DNA of 64,000 bases from Agrococcus jejuensis (GCF_900099705.1 NZ_LT629695.1:992001-1056000), one strand, 5' to 3'; shown: positions 39,615 through 48,848, counted from the first letter of the stretch. Notes: generated by a model from the sequence alone, not told the origin. Made by a program: numbers and translations.

Positions 39615-40736
39615 TCAGCGCGCTGCGACGACCGCGACGAGCGCGGGCTGCAGCGGGTGGCCGTCGGCGATGCCGCACACCTCGGCGACGAACGCCGCGG
39701 GCTCGAGCTCGCCCAGCAGGCGCTGCAGCTCGACGGCCTGCTCGTCGTCGGCGACGTCGAACGCGAGCGCCGCACCGACGGCGCGCAGGAGCGCCGCAGG
39801 GTCGGAGCCCTGCTCGGCGAGGCCGGCTGCCGGGCGGATGAAGCGCTCGTCGCGCGAGAGCTTGCGCAGCGGCTGGCGGCCGATGCGTGCGCACGTGTCG
39901 GGCAGCGCCCGGTTCTCGAAGCGCTGGATGGCCCGCGCGACGTACGCGGCGTGCTCGTCGGCGTCGAGCCCGAAGCGGTCGACGAGCAGGGCGCTCGTCT
40001 CGGCGAGCGCCGCCTCGACCTCTGCCCGCACGGCGGGCAGGTCGAGTGCGTCGGCGATGGTCTCGGCACCCGCGAGGTAGCCGTGGTACGCCGTCGTCGC
40101 GTGCCCGGTGTTCACCGTGAACAGCTTGCGCTCGATCCACGGCGTGAGGTCGTCGACGAAGTGCGCGCCCGGGATCGCGGGCTCGGCGCCCGCGAAGGGC
40201 GTGCGGTCGATCGACCACTCGAAGAAGTCCTCGACGACCACGTCGACGCCCGACGCATCCTGCGCCGGGATGATGCGGTCGACGGCCGTGTTCGCGAACA
40301 CGGCCCGCTCGGCGAGGCCCTCGGCGCCCTCGAGCACGAAGCCCGCGAGCGTGTCGGTCGCGCCGATGGCGTTCTCGCACGCCATGACCGTGAGCGGCGC
40401 CGCGTCATCCGGGCGGGCGGCGAGGCCCGCCCGGATGACGGGCGCGATGAAGCGCAGCACCGTGGGACCCACGGCGCACGTGACGACGTCCGCCGCGGCG
40501 ATCGCCGCGATGGCGCCCGCCTCGTCGGCACGGGAGTCGATGGCGTCGAAGCCCGTGACGACGTGCGTCGTCGCCTGGGGGCCCACCTCGGTGACGGTGT
40601 ACGCGTCCGCCGACTGCAGCATCCCGATGAGCTCGGCGTTCACGTCGACGAACGTCACGTGATAGCCGGCCTCGTGGAGCAGCAGCCCGACGAACCCGCG
40701 GCCGATGTTGCCGGCACCGAAGTGGACTGCCCGCAT
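39615..40736 (-). CDS. mtlD: Mannitol-1-phosphate 5-dehydrogenase
   Basis: Oxidises mannitol-1-phosphate to fructose-6-phosphate with NAD+. 373 aa, with [20 protein letters not shown] at the N-terminus, [11 protein letters not shown] and the catalytic-region [19 protein letters not shown]. Its ATG overlaps the mtlA stop by one base. Last gene of ptsH-mtlA-mtlD. Confidence 0.96.
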   Translation of the reverse strand: MRAVHFGAGNIGRGFVGLLLHEAGYHVTFVDVNAELIGMLQSADAYTVTEVGPQATTHVVTGFDAIDSRADEAGAIAAIAAADVVTCAVGPTVLRFIAPVIRAGLAARPDDAAPLTVMACENAIGATDTLAGFVLEGAEGLAERAVFANTAVDRIIPAQDASGVDVVVEDFFEWSIDRTPFAGAEPAIPGAHFVDDLTPWIERKLFTVNTGHATTAYHGYLAGAETIADALDLPAVRAEVEAALAETSALLVDRFGLDADEHAAYVARAIQRFENRALPDTCARIGRQPLRKLSRDERFIRPAAGLAEQGSDPAALLRAVGAALAFDVADDEQAVELQRLLGELEPAAFVAEVCGIADGHPLQPALVAVVAAR

Positions 40737-42757
40737 CAGCCGTTCACCGCTCCCAGGATGTCGAGGATCGCCTGCTCGTCGGGCGCGTCGAGGAGACGCT
40801 GCACCTCGGCCTCGTCGCTGAAGACCGTGGCGATCTTCGCGAGGATCTCGAGGTGCCCGCCGTCCTTGCCTGCGATGCCGACGACGAAGCGCACGTCGTT
40901 GCCATCCCACGAGATCGGCGCGGGGTAGCGAGCGACCGAGATCGCGGATGCGAGCACCTCGCCCTTCGCCTCGTTCGTGCCGTGCGGGATCGCGAGCAGG
41001 TTGCCCATGTACGTCGACACGGTCGCCTCGCGCTCACGCATCGCGTCCGCGTAGGCGGGCGTGACGGCGCCTGCGGCGACGAGCGCGTCGGCGGCCTCCT
41101 GGATGGCGGCATCCTTCGTGAGCGCGGTCGGCGTCACCGTGATGCGCTCGAGCGTCAGCACGTCGTCGGCCGCTGCAGCGGTCGCCGGCGCGGCAGCGGA
41201 TGCCGCGGGAGCCTCGGCGGCGGGTGCCGCCTCACGGCTCTGCGCCACGAGCTGCACGACCTCGTCGTACCTCGGGCTGTTCATGAAGTTGTCGACCGAC
41301 ACGTGCACGGCACCGGGGGTGCGCTGCTTGGCGCGGTCGGTCAGCTCCTTCTGCGTCACGATCACGTCGGGCGACTGGTCGAGGTTCGCGATGGCGAGGT
41401 TCGTCACCGTCACGTCGCCGAAGCCGGCCTGCTTGATCTTGTTGCGCAGCACCGAGGCGCCCATGGCGCTCGAGCCCATGCCCGCGTCGCACGCGAACAC
41501 GATCTTCGTGATCGGACCCGCGAGGGTCGCGGTCGCGACGCCGCCTGCGGCTGCACCGCCGACGAGGCCGGAGAGCACCGACGAGTCCTTGCCCTTGTTC
41601 GCCTGCGTCTGCGCGACCGCGGCACCGAAGTCATCGGCACCGGCTGCCTCGCGCTCGAGGTCGCGCTTGCGCGACGCACGCAGGATCACCGACGCGACGA
41701 GGAAGGTGACCGTCGCGGAGACGACCACCGACGCGAGCACGCCGACGAGGTTCATCACCGAGACCGAGACGGCCGCCGTGGCGACGGCGATGATCGAGCC
41801 CGGCGCGGCGGGGAAGCCGAGGCCGGTACCGAGGATCGCGTTCGTCGCGACGCCCGAGGCGCCACCGAGGATCATGGCGAGCAGCAGCTGGGGCTTCGCG
41901 AGGACGTACGGGAAGTAGACCTCGTGGATGCCGCCGAAGAAGTGGATGATCGCCGCACCCGGTGCCGTGGCGCGCGAGACGCCGACGCCGAAGAACGTGA
42001 ACGCCAGCAGCACGCCGAGGCCGGGGCCCGGGTTCGCCTCGAGCAGGAAGAAGATCGACTGGCCGGTCTCCGACGCCTGCTGCACGCCGAGCGGCGTGAG
42101 CACGCCGTGGTTCAGGGCGTTGTTGAGGAAGAAGACCTTCGCAGGCTCGATGATGATGCTCGCGAGCGGCAGCAGTCCCGAGTCCACGAGGAATCCGACC
42201 GCGCCGCCCAGCACGCGCATGATGAACGTGACGACCTGCGCGATGACGAAGAAGCCGAACAGCGCCATGAGGAACGCGACGATGCCCGCCGAGAACATGT
42301 TCACGAGCATCTCGAAGCCGGCCCGGATCTTGCCGTCCCACAGTCGGTCGAGCGACTTCATGACCCACGCGGAGAGCGGGCCGAGGATCATCGCGCCGAT
42401 GAACATGTGCGGCGACGACGGACCGTCGGGCACGAGCGACGCGATGTAGTCCGCGCCACCGATGGCACCACCGGTCGCGACCGTCGCGACGATGCCACCG
42501 CGCTGGTCGTAGACCATGCGACCACCGGTGTTCGCGATGATCAGCGGCAGCAGGTAGTGGATGACGGGGCCGACGACGAAGTCGGTGATGCCGCCGTTCG
42601 GGAATGGGCCGTCCGGGATGAAGAGTGCCGTGAGGATGCCCCACGCGATGAGCGCGGGGATGTTGGGCATGATCATGCCCGACAGGAACGTGCCGAACTT
42701 CTGGACGGCGACTCGCGCGCCGCCCCTCTGCTCGACCTGGGTTGCGGTGGCGGTCAT
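40736..42757 (-). CDS. mtlA: PTS mannitol transporter EIICBA
   Basis: 673-aa fused permease that imports and phosphorylates mannitol. Residues 15-355 are EIIC ([36 protein letters not shown]); about 415-510 are EIIB with phospho-cysteine in [15 protein letters not shown]; about 540-673 are EIIA with active histidine in [12 protein letters not shown]. Linkers are Ala/Pro-rich. 28 nt after ptsH. Confidence 0.97.
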   Translation of the reverse strand: MTATATQVEQRGGARVAVQKFGTFLSGMIMPNIPALIAWGILTALFIPDGPFPNGGITDFVVGPVIHYLLPLIIANTGGRMVYDQRGGIVATVATGGAIGGADYIASLVPDGPSSPHMFIGAMILGPLSAWVMKSLDRLWDGKIRAGFEMLVNMFSAGIVAFLMALFGFFVIAQVVTFIMRVLGGAVGFLVDSGLLPLASIIIEPAKVFFLNNALNHGVLTPLGVQQASETGQSIFFLLEANPGPGLGVLLAFTFFGVGVSRATAPGAAIIHFFGGIHEVYFPYVLAKPQLLLAMILGGASGVATNAILGTGLGFPAAPGSIIAVATAAVSVSVMNLVGVLASVVVSATVTFLVASVILRASRKRDLEREAAGADDFGAAVAQTQANKGKDSSVLSGLVGGAAAGGVATATLAGPITKIVFACDAGMGSSAMGASVLRNKIKQAGFGDVTVTNLAIANLDQSPDVIVTQKELTDRAKQRTPGAVHVSVDNFMNSPRYDEVVQLVAQSREAAPAAEAPAASAAAPATAAAADDVLTLERITVTPTALTKDAAIQEAADALVAAGAVTPAYADAMREREATVSTYMGNLLAIPHGTNEAKGEVLASAISVARYPAPISWDGNDVRFVVGIAGKDGGHLEILAKIATVFSDEAEVQRLLDAPDEQAILDILGAVNG

Positions 42758-42785
42758 CGTCGACCTCTCTGGTGCAGGGGTGGGA

Positions 42786-43040
42786 TCAGGCGTCGTGGTC
42801 GGTGTTGAGCAGCTCCTCGAGCGCGTCGAGGGTCGCCTCGTCGTCGCTCGCGATCACCACGGTGTCGCCCTTGGCGACGCCCAGCGAGATCACCGAGAGG
42901 ATGGAGGCAGCGTTGACCTGCTTGTCGCCCTTCGCGATGGTGACGGGCGACGACGCCTTCGCGGCTGCCTGGGTGAACAGCGATGCGGGGCGGGCGTGCA
43001 GGCCCTGCGAGGATGCGACGGTGACGGTGCGCTCGGCCAT
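42786..43040 (-). CDS. ptsH: PTS phosphocarrier protein HPr
   Basis: 84 aa, carrying phosphate from enzyme I to MtlA. Active histidine in QGLHARPASLF; a regulatory-serine region at ASILSVISLGV. AGGAG lies 7 nt before the ATG. The operon has no ptsI; enzyme I must be elsewhere. The 109-bp upstream gap has a possible TGCTAGGTT extended -10. Confidence 0.95.
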   Translation of the reverse strand: MAERTVTVASSQGLHARPASLFTQAAAKASSPVTIAKGDKQVNAASILSVISLGVAKGDTVVIASDDEATLDALEELLNTDHDA

Positions 43041-43149
43041 TGGGTGCTCCTGATCTGCGGGAATCTCGGTGATGAACCTAGCACTCCGGACCCCGTCGCG
43101 ACGCCGACTTGCGACGCCGCGCAGCACGCGATGGAACCGGTCTCGCTCG

Positions 43150-43923
43150 TCAGGGCGCGCGGGCTGCGCTGCGCCACGCGAGGCCCATGAGGAGCACGGA
43201 CCAGCCGACGACGACGCACGGCAGGATCCAGGCGTCGCCGGCCGCCGTCGACGCGAGCACGACGCGGTCGTCGGTGGCCGCGAGCTCGCCGAGCATCCGC
43301 AGGGCCGTCGACGGCAGCAGGCGCTCGAACCCTCGTGCTCCCGCGGCGGCGAGCGCGCCCGCGACAGCGGGCTCGACGACGACCGGTCCGACGATCCCGA
43401 CAGCGATCGTCACGAGCTGCGATCGCGTGATGACGACGGAGCACGTCAGCCACGTCGACCACAGCATCATGAGGGCGACGTGGGCGACGAGCACGAGCGG
43501 CACGGCTTCCAGCGCCGCTCCGGCGAGCGCGCCGACGATGGCGAGCGCGACGCCACCGGACGCGAGCGCGAGGATCGCGGCGAGCGCCGTCTGCACGCCC
43601 GCGACGACGACGAGCCTCCGCCTGCCACCCAGCTGCATCCAGGCGAGGCTCGCCGTGCCGAGCCGGTGGTCGGCTCCCACGAGGAGACCGACGGCGAGGG
43701 CGACGGCGAGCGCGGCCGCCGAGCCACGATGCACCGCGACGACGCTCGCCTCGAGCGGGTCAGGGGCGAGGGCGCCGACGAGCAGCGCGGTGCTGAGGGC
43801 CGACGCGACCGTCGCGGCGATCGCGACCGCGACGATCACGGCGATGCGCCGGCCGCCGCGCAGCCGCAGCACCTCGGCACGCATCGCGGCGCGCCAGGTC
43901 GGCCGTCGGATGCCCCGTCTCAC
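43150..43923 (-). CDS. Membrane permease-like protein of the bacteriocin operon
   Basis: 257 aa with about six membrane segments (for example VIVAVAIAATVASALSTALLV, LAVALAVGLLVGAD, SQLVTIAVGIVGPVVV). Layout resembles ABC-2 type permeases that pair with the ATPase encoded just upstream (43920-44822), with which it shares a GTGA overlap. Last gene of the eight-gene operon. Probably exports the peptide or gives self-protection; no sequence signature decides between these. Confidence 0.7.
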   Translation of the reverse strand: MRRGIRRPTWRAAMRAEVLRLRGGRRIAVIVAVAIAATVASALSTALLVGALAPDPLEASVVAVHRGSAAALAVALAVGLLVGADHRLGTASLAWMQLGGRRRLVVVAGVQTALAAILALASGGVALAIVGALAGAALEAVPLVLVAHVALMMLWSTWLTCSVVITRSQLVTIAVGIVGPVVVEPAVAGALAAAGARGFERLLPSTALRMLGELAATDDRVVLASTAAGDAWILPCVVVGWSVLLMGLAWRSAARAP

Positions 43924-44822
43924 GCGCGTCCGATCGCCGCGACGAACGCATCGCTCAACGTCTGCTCGGCCGTCGTGAGCTCGACGACGAGCAGGCGCCG
44001 ATCGAGGGCGACCCGTGCGACGGCCTCCGTGGTCGAGCCCCTGACGTGCAGCACGCCGGTGCCGACCACCTCGACGCTCGCCCCGCCCGCCTCGAGCGCC
44101 GCACGCAGGGCGGCGGCGTCGGGCGAACGCACGACGACGAACGACGCCGTCGGCGCGAGCAGCGCGCGCGTGGTCCCCGCGAACCGCACACGCCCCGCGT
44201 CGAGCACCACGACGTCGTCGAGCACGCTCGCGATCTCGTCGAGTCCGTGCGCCGACAGCAGCACGGCACCGCCGCGATCCGCGTGCTCGCGCACGAGCTC
44301 GCGCAGCCAGCGCCGACCCGTGGGGTCGAGCCCGTCGAACGGCTCGTCGAGCACGAGCACGCGAGGCCCTGCCACGAGAGCGCCCGCGATCGCGAGCCGC
44401 TTGCGCATGCCCAGCGACAGCGCCGCGATGCGTGGCGGACGTCGCCCTCGCCCTGCCTCGTGGCTCGCCAGTCCCACCGCCTCGAGCGCCGCGTTCGCGC
44501 GCGTGCCGTCGACGCCAGCGCGGACGGCCAGCTGCTGCAGATGCCCCAGCGTCGTGTGCTGCGGATCGGCCATGAGCTCGTCGAAGGCGACGCCGAGGAC
44601 GCGGGCCTGGTTCGGCATCCGCAGCGGGTCGGCGCCCGCGACCCGCACGACCCCGTGCCGCGCGACGAGCCCGACCATGGCCCGGATCGTGGTGCTCTTG
44701 CCGGCGCCGTTCACGCCGAGGAAGCCGGTGACGCTCCCCCACGGCACGGCGAACGCGACGTCGTCGAGCACGCAGCGCGCACCCAACGTCGCACCGAGGC
44801 CCTCGACCTCGATGGCGCTCAC
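43920..44822 (-). CDS. ABC transporter ATP-binding protein (bacteriocin operon)
   Basis: 300 aa. Walker A FLGVNGAGKST, signature LSLGMRKRLAIAGALV, Walker B VLVLDEPFDGLDP and H-loop SAHGLDEI are complete. A C-terminal 70-residue domain (ARVALDRRLLVVELTTAEQT) is typical of export ATPases of the CcmA/drug-exporter type. Coupled by GTGA overlaps to its neighbours. It likely energises the adjacent permease for immunity or export. Confidence 0.88.
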   Translation of the reverse strand: MSAIEVEGLGATLGARCVLDDVAFAVPWGSVTGFLGVNGAGKSTTIRAMVGLVARHGVVRVAGADPLRMPNQARVLGVAFDELMADPQHTTLGHLQQLAVRAGVDGTRANAALEAVGLASHEAGRGRRPPRIAALSLGMRKRLAIAGALVAGPRVLVLDEPFDGLDPTGRRWLRELVREHADRGGAVLLSAHGLDEIASVLDDVVVLDAGRVRFAGTTRALLAPTASFVVVRSPDAAALRAALEAGGASVEVVGTGVLHVRGSTTEAVARVALDRRLLVVELTTAEQTLSDAFVAAIGRA

Positions 44823-45418
44823 GCGACCTCGCCCATCCGGATGCGATCGACTCGATCCGACCATGGACGCTCGGCATCGTGGTCGACGAGCAGCACCGCC
44901 GACGACTGCGCCCATCCGTCGAGCTCGCGGACGAGGATGTCCTGGGCCACTGCGTCGAGCCCGAGGAACGGCTCGTCGAGCAGCACGAGGTCGCGCTGCG
45001 GCGTGGTGGTGAGCACGACCCATGCGAGGCGGGCGAGTCCCGTCGACAGGCGAGCCGCGGGCACGTCGAGCCAGGCGAGCTCGCCGTGGAGCGCGAAGCG
45101 CTCGAGGTACGTCGCCTCGGGCTCGCCCGCCGCTCCCGCGAACAGCCGGAGGTGCTGCCGCACGCTCGCGTCCGGAGCGAGCGCGACGCGCGTCCTGCAG
45201 ACGCTGCGGCTGCGCACGATCCTCGGATCGGCGGGGTCGAGGCCGAGCACCCTCGCGCTCCCCCGCGCAGGTCGGACCGTGCCTGCGCACAGCTCGACGA
45301 ACGCGGACTTGCCGCTGCCGTTGCGTCCTTCGAGCAGGGTGACCCCGCGATCGTGCACGCTGACGTCCGGCACCTCGACCGCGTCGTACGGCACTGCGAG
45401 CCGCACGCCTGCCGTCAC
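44819..45418 (-). CDS. Short ABC ATPase with atypical signature
   Basis: 199 aa. Walker A EGRNGSGKSAF and Walker B LVLLDEPFLGLDA are clear and VDHD gives the H-loop, but the signature region reads LSTGLARLAWVVLTT rather than LSGGQ. Small ATPases of this size serve peptide exporters. GTGA overlaps on both sides tie it to the 376-aa membrane protein and the second ATPase. Confidence 0.82.
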   Translation of the reverse strand: MTAGVRLAVPYDAVEVPDVSVHDRGVTLLEGRNGSGKSAFVELCAGTVRPARGSARVLGLDPADPRIVRSRSVCRTRVALAPDASVRQHLRLFAGAAGEPEATYLERFALHGELAWLDVPAARLSTGLARLAWVVLTTTPQRDLVLLDEPFLGLDAVAQDILVRELDGWAQSSAVLLVDHDAERPWSDRVDRIRMGEVA

Positions 45419-46545
45419 GATGGCGGGCAACGGAGCCTCCTGGCGGTGGTCGCGACGGCCGCTCCGATCGCGAGGGCGGCGAGCGCGAGCGTCGACCACC
45501 CCGGCGCGATCGCGACGATGGCGACGACGATCGCCGACGCGACCACGCGGCTCGCCGGAGCGTCGGCGCCCATGGCGAGCGCCGCGGCAGCCGCCCCGAC
45601 GGCGAGGATCGCGCCGCCGACCCCGACGGCGTCCGACGTCGACGCACCCCAGACGGCCGATGCCACGCACCCCGACGCGGCGAGGAGCGCCCAGGCGACG
45701 ATCGCGGGACGCACGAGCCGCGCGACGACGGATGCCCGGGAGGCACCGGCGTCGAGGAGGGCACGAGCGCGGCGAAGCCGCGAACGCGCGTCTGCCTCGA
45801 GGAGCCGGTCGGAGGCGACGATCGTCGCGACGCCGGCCACGACCGCGCTCGCCGCGACGCCCGCGCCTGCGCCTGCGAGCGCAGCCGCCGCCTCCGCCGC
45901 CGCGTCGCGGAGCGCAGCGGCGGTCGGCAGCATGCCCATGGCGCCGAACGTCGCCGCGCCGATCAGGGCCGAGACCTCGGCACGATGCACCGATCCGAGC
46001 ACAGCGCCGCCGTGCGGTCGCAGCGCGCGACGATCGGACGACGCGCACGCGAGCAGGAGGCACCCCGCGAGCGCGGCGACGCCCACCGCCGAGACGCAGA
46101 GCCCGACCCCCGGCGCGGCATCCCAGGTCGACCACGTCACCGCGAGGGGCAGCGTCGCGGCGCCGAGCATCCACACGTGCACCGCGGCGCCGAGCGCGAT
46201 GCCCGCCCGAGGCCGCACGCCGAGCGCCGCACGCAGGGCGTCGGGCGCGGCGAGGCGCGACGCGAGCCCAGTCCCGCACGCCAACCGCACGAGGCTCACG
46301 GCCACGGTCGCGACCATCGCGGCGACGACGATCGCGCGAGCGGGCTCCACCGGCATCCCCGCCACGACGCCGAGCCGGATGCCCAGTGCCATCACGACGC
46401 CACCCGCTGCGACGGCGATCGTGGCCCACGTCGCGACGACGATCGTCGCGAGTCGCGCACCGTCGCGCCCCAGACGGCGTGCAGCGGTCCGCAGCAGTGC
46501 GACGTCGAGCGTCAGCGCCGCCTCGTGCACGACCGTGCGCGTCAC
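45415..46545 (-). CDS. Polytopic membrane protein (putative ABC permease)
   Basis: 376 aa with about ten hydrophobic segments (ATIVVATWATIAVAAGGVV, ARAIVVAAMVATVAVSLVRL, AAVHVWMLGAATLPLAVTW, VVAGVATIVASDRLL). Likely membrane partner of the 199-aa ATPase encoded next. No named family recognised. GTG start in a GTGA overlap with the 136-aa gene. Confidence 0.65.
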   Translation of the reverse strand: MTRTVVHEAALTLDVALLRTAARRLGRDGARLATIVVATWATIAVAAGGVVMALGIRLGVVAGMPVEPARAIVVAAMVATVAVSLVRLACGTGLASRLAAPDALRAALGVRPRAGIALGAAVHVWMLGAATLPLAVTWSTWDAAPGVGLCVSAVGVAALAGCLLLACASSDRRALRPHGGAVLGSVHRAEVSALIGAATFGAMGMLPTAAALRDAAAEAAAALAGAGAGVAASAVVAGVATIVASDRLLEADARSRLRRARALLDAGASRASVVARLVRPAIVAWALLAASGCVASAVWGASTSDAVGVGGAILAVGAAAAALAMGADAPASRVVASAIVVAIVAIAPGWSTLALAALAIGAAVATTARRLRCPPS

Positions 46546-46952
46546 GGCTCGTCGTCGGCGAGCGCCGGCGCGGCCAGCAGGTGCACGACGAGCGCCACGG
46601 CGACCACGACCGTGAGCGCCGTGGGTGCGAGCGGCCCGCCTGCCAGGTCGACGCCGTAGCCCACTGCTCCCGCGACGCCCGCGAGGGCGAACGCGATCGC
46701 CGTCGTCGCTCTCGCGCGCCACGGCCCGACGACCGCCAGCACCAGTCCACCGACGGCGCCGAGGGCGCTCGTCACGAGCACCGAGCCGGCGACGAGGATG
46801 CGCGTGGTCGGGCTCGACGCATCTCCGATCGCGCCGCTCGATGCCATGAGCAGCGCGACGAGGCACGACGCCGCCGCCACGGCGACCGCGAGTCCGCGGA
46901 GCAGCGTGCGCGACTGCGGCACGCGGATGCCGAACGGTCCGCGCGCGCTCAC
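46542..46952 (-). CDS. Small four-helix membrane protein
   Basis: 136 aa, four predicted helices (LLRGLAVAVAAASCLVALLM, ILVAGSVLVTSALGAVGGLVL, TAIAFALAGVAGAVGYG, LTVVVAVALVVHLLAAPAL). No family recognised. Small hydrophobic proteins in circular-bacteriocin clusters often give immunity or assist maturation; this is a candidate by position only. Starts in a GTGA overlap. Confidence 0.6.
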   Translation of the reverse strand: MSARGPFGIRVPQSRTLLRGLAVAVAAASCLVALLMASSGAIGDASSPTTRILVAGSVLVTSALGAVGGLVLAVVGPWRARATTAIAFALAGVAGAVGYGVDLAGGPLAPTALTVVVAVALVVHLLAAPALADDEP

Positions 46953-47500
46953 TGCAGCCACAGCAGCATCCCTGCGGCGACGGTGACGGCGAGCGATCGC
47001 AGGTAGCCCGTGCGTGTCCTGCCGTCGCGGAACGCGAGCGGCATGAGCGCCGCGATCGCAAGGATGCCGACGAGCACGAGCGCTGACTTCTCGACGGAGG
47101 GCACGGCGAGCGCGACGGCCGCGACCTGGAGCCCGATGCCGACGAGGCCGACCATCGCACCGCCTGCCCCGAGACGCGCCCACGGCCGCGGCGCGAGGGC
47201 CCTCGGTCCGAGCCAGCGCTCGAGGAGTCCGACGACGAGCGCGATCACGATGCCGACCGCGATGAAGAGCACGATGGCGGTGACGGCGCCCACTCGCACG
47301 GACGCGGCGCCCAGCTCCGGGTCGGCGAGCTCGACGAGCAGGTCGCTCGTGCGCTCGGTGACGAGCCGCTCGAGCTGCGGCAGTCGCACGGCGATCAGCA
47401 CGGCGACGACCGCGATCATGCACGCCCAGATGGCGATGGACGTGCCGCGGCTCGGGTCGAGGCGCGGGGTGGCTCTTGCATGAGGAGCATCGATGGTCAT
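46949..47500 (-). CDS. Five-helix membrane protein of the bacteriocin operon
   Basis: 183 aa, about five helices (SIAIWACMIAVVAVLIAV, AVTAIVLFIAVGIVIALVVG, AMVGLVGIGLQVAAVALAV, ALVLVGILAIAALMPLAF, SLAVTVAAGMLLWLQ). The region between helices 1 and 2 is hydrophilic. ATG with AAGGGAA upstream, 11 nt after the SpoIIM-like gene. No named domain recognised; known circular-bacteriocin clusters carry comparable proteins needed for maturation. Confidence 0.6.
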   Translation of the reverse strand: MTIDAPHARATPRLDPSRGTSIAIWACMIAVVAVLIAVRLPQLERLVTERTSDLLVELADPELGAASVRVGAVTAIVLFIAVGIVIALVVGLLERWLGPRALAPRPWARLGAGGAMVGLVGIGLQVAAVALAVPSVEKSALVLVGILAIAALMPLAFRDGRTRTGYLRSLAVTVAAGMLLWLQ

Positions 47501-47511
47501 GGGTGTTCCCT

Positions 47512-48111
47512 TCAGGATGAGGAGCTGGCGACGAGCACGGCCTCGACCGCTCCCGCGACGACGATGGCGACGACCGAGACCCCGCCGAGGCGCGCAGCGA
47601 CGACGAGGCCGGAGACGATCGCGGAGCGCAGGCACCGACCGCCGTCGCGGCGTGCGCGATCGAGCACGACCGCGACGAGCGGAGCGAACCCGGCCGCGGC
47701 GGCGCCGAGGATGCCCAGCAGCTCGAGCGGCGCGTAGGCCAGCACGCGCGCGGCGAGCTCCGTGGGCCCGAGGGCCTCGAGCACCGCTCGCATCCCCGCA
47801 CCCACGCCGAAGCCGATGACGATGCCACCGCCCACGGTCGGGACGCCGGCGAGCGGCGCGCCCGCGACGAGGAGGGCAGCGGCGGAGAGGTTGCGTGCGA
47901 GGATCTCGGCGAACGACGTCGCGCCCGCGAGGTGGATGACGTCGAGGTCGCCGGCGGCGACGTCGACCGCATTGCGCGCCGCGAGCCCGGAGGAGCCCGC
48001 CGCGGCGACCGACGCGGCGGGCACGAGCGCGAGCGCACCGAGGAGCAGCGCCAGCACGACGACCGTGCTGACCTTGGCCCGCGCCCCCGCGTGCGCTCGC
48101 GCCCGGCGCAT
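47512..48111 (-). CDS. SpoIIM/DUF95-type membrane protein
   Basis: 199 aa, about five helices. FAEILARNLSAAALLVAGAP, GGGIVIGFGVGAGMRAVLEA and VLAYAPLELLGILGAAAAGF match the SpoIIM (formerly DUF95) pattern, in which a conserved N near helix 2 and a P-x-E-L motif recur. DUF95 proteins are a constant part of circular-bacteriocin clusters and take part in maturation or secretion. The ATG shares one base with the stop of the precursor gene. A role in sporulation is unlikely here. Confidence 0.8.
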   Translation of the reverse strand: MRRARAHAGARAKVSTVVVLALLLGALALVPAASVAAAGSSGLAARNAVDVAAGDLDVIHLAGATSFAEILARNLSAAALLVAGAPLAGVPTVGGGIVIGFGVGAGMRAVLEALGPTELAARVLAYAPLELLGILGAAAAGFAPLVAVVLDRARRDGGRCLRSAIVSGLVVAARLGGVSVVAIVVAGAVEAVLVASSSS

Positions 48112-48425
48112 CAGGCGATCGCCAGCGCGCGCAGCTTGCGCTTCAGGTACCAGAGCACCGTCGAGACGACGATGCCGACGACGCCGGCGCCGAGGATCGC
48201 CGTGATGATCGCGACGGCGGCGCCGCCGATCTCGATCGCGGTGACGATCTGCGATGCGGCTGCCGTCGAGATGCCGAAGCTGCCGACGAGCCATGCGAGC
48301 GAGACGCCCGCGACGGCGAGGAGCGCGGCGCTCGCAGCGAGCGCCGTGCCGAGCGCGATGCTCGCGCGGCGAGGGTCGGGGGTGTCGCGACGCGTCGCGA
48401 TCCGGGACTTCGTGATCGTGTCCAT
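48111..48425 (-). CDS. Circular bacteriocin precursor, uberolysin/carnocyclin type
   Basis: 104-aa precursor. A basic then hydrophobic leader of about 42-45 residues is followed by a probable mature part starting at Leu43 (LAWLVGSFGIS) or Leu46 (LVGSFGIS), 62 or 59 residues long. The mature part shows the family pattern: a hydrophobic first residue, GIS-TAAAS, then QIVTAIEIGGAAVAIITAIL, a Gly/Val-rich stretch, a cationic patch YLKRKLRALA and an aromatic-free end AIA. The layout closely follows carnocyclin A (60 aa, starts LVAYGIAQGTAEKVV). Net charge about +3; no cysteines. AAGGA lies 9 nt before the ATG. First of eight coupled genes. Confidence 0.85.
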   Translation of the reverse strand: MDTITKSRIATRRDTPDPRRASIALGTALAASAALLAVAGVSLAWLVGSFGISTAAASQIVTAIEIGGAAVAIITAILGAGVVGIVVSTVLWYLKRKLRALAIA

Positions 48426-48495
48426 GGTGCAGTTCCTTGCTCATGTCGTGGCCCGTGGGCCGTGGTGACGACTGGAGACGCGGCGCGGTGCCCCG

Positions 48496-48524
48496 CGTGC
48501 GCGCGCGCCGTCGACGCGCGCACG
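48496..48524 (-). terminator. GC-rich hairpin upstream of the bacteriocin precursor
   Basis: CGTGCGCGCG (48496-48505) and its complement (48515-48524) with a 9-nt loop, 3 nt after the stop of the small XRE gene. No clear -10/-35 was found between this and the precursor, so the hairpin may be a partial terminator that sets regulator and precursor levels. Confidence 0.5.
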
Positions 48525-48526
48525 TC

Positions 48527-48751
48527 TCACGAGTCGTCGAGCGGGTGCTCGAGCAACCTGGCGGCGAGTGCGGATGCCGCGGAGGCGAGGAAGGCCGCGG
48601 ATGGCACGACGCGACCTTCCTCGATCGCGTGGAGGTGGCCGGTGCCGACGCCGATCGCGGTCGCGAGCTCGTCCTGGCTCATGCCCGCCGACTCCCGCAG
48701 GGTGCGCAGGGATGCGCCCACTCGCTCGACCTCGCTCATGTCGAAGAGCAT
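48527..48751 (-). CDS. Small XRE-family HTH regulator
   Basis: 74 aa, almost only a helix-turn-helix: VGASLRTLRESAGMSQDELA, TAIGVGTGHLHAIEEGRVVP. It points the same way as the bacteriocin operon, 101 bp upstream, and may be its first gene. An inverted repeat (48740-48765) overlaps its start. The start is either 48751 or the in-frame ATG at 48739; neither has a strong ribosome-binding site. Confidence 0.8.
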   Translation of the reverse strand: MLFDMSEVERVGASLRTLRESAGMSQDELATAIGVGTGHLHAIEEGRVVPSAAFLASAASALAARLLEHPLDDS

Positions 48752-48765
48752 TGCATGTCTTCGAC
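48740..48765. promoter_or_regulatory. Inverted repeat, candidate operator
   Basis: GTCGAAGA - 10 nt - TCTTCGAC, arms perfect, covering the first codons of the small XRE gene and lying in the 97-bp region between the two divergent XRE genes. A repressor bound here would block transcription toward the bacteriocin operon. Candidate site for one or both XRE proteins. Confidence 0.6.
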
Positions 48766-48848
48766 GCTGCTTGCTGAGTGCCCGCCGTGCCTGTGGACAA
48801 CGCGCCTATGCTCGTGCTCGACCGCAGATCCTGCCGGAGGCCACCGAC

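Noticed and set aside
47512..48111. SpoIIM-like gene as a sign of sporulation
   Set aside because: The DUF95/SpoIIM fold is widespread; its coupling to a circular-bacteriocin precursor explains it better, and no other sporulation genes are nearby.
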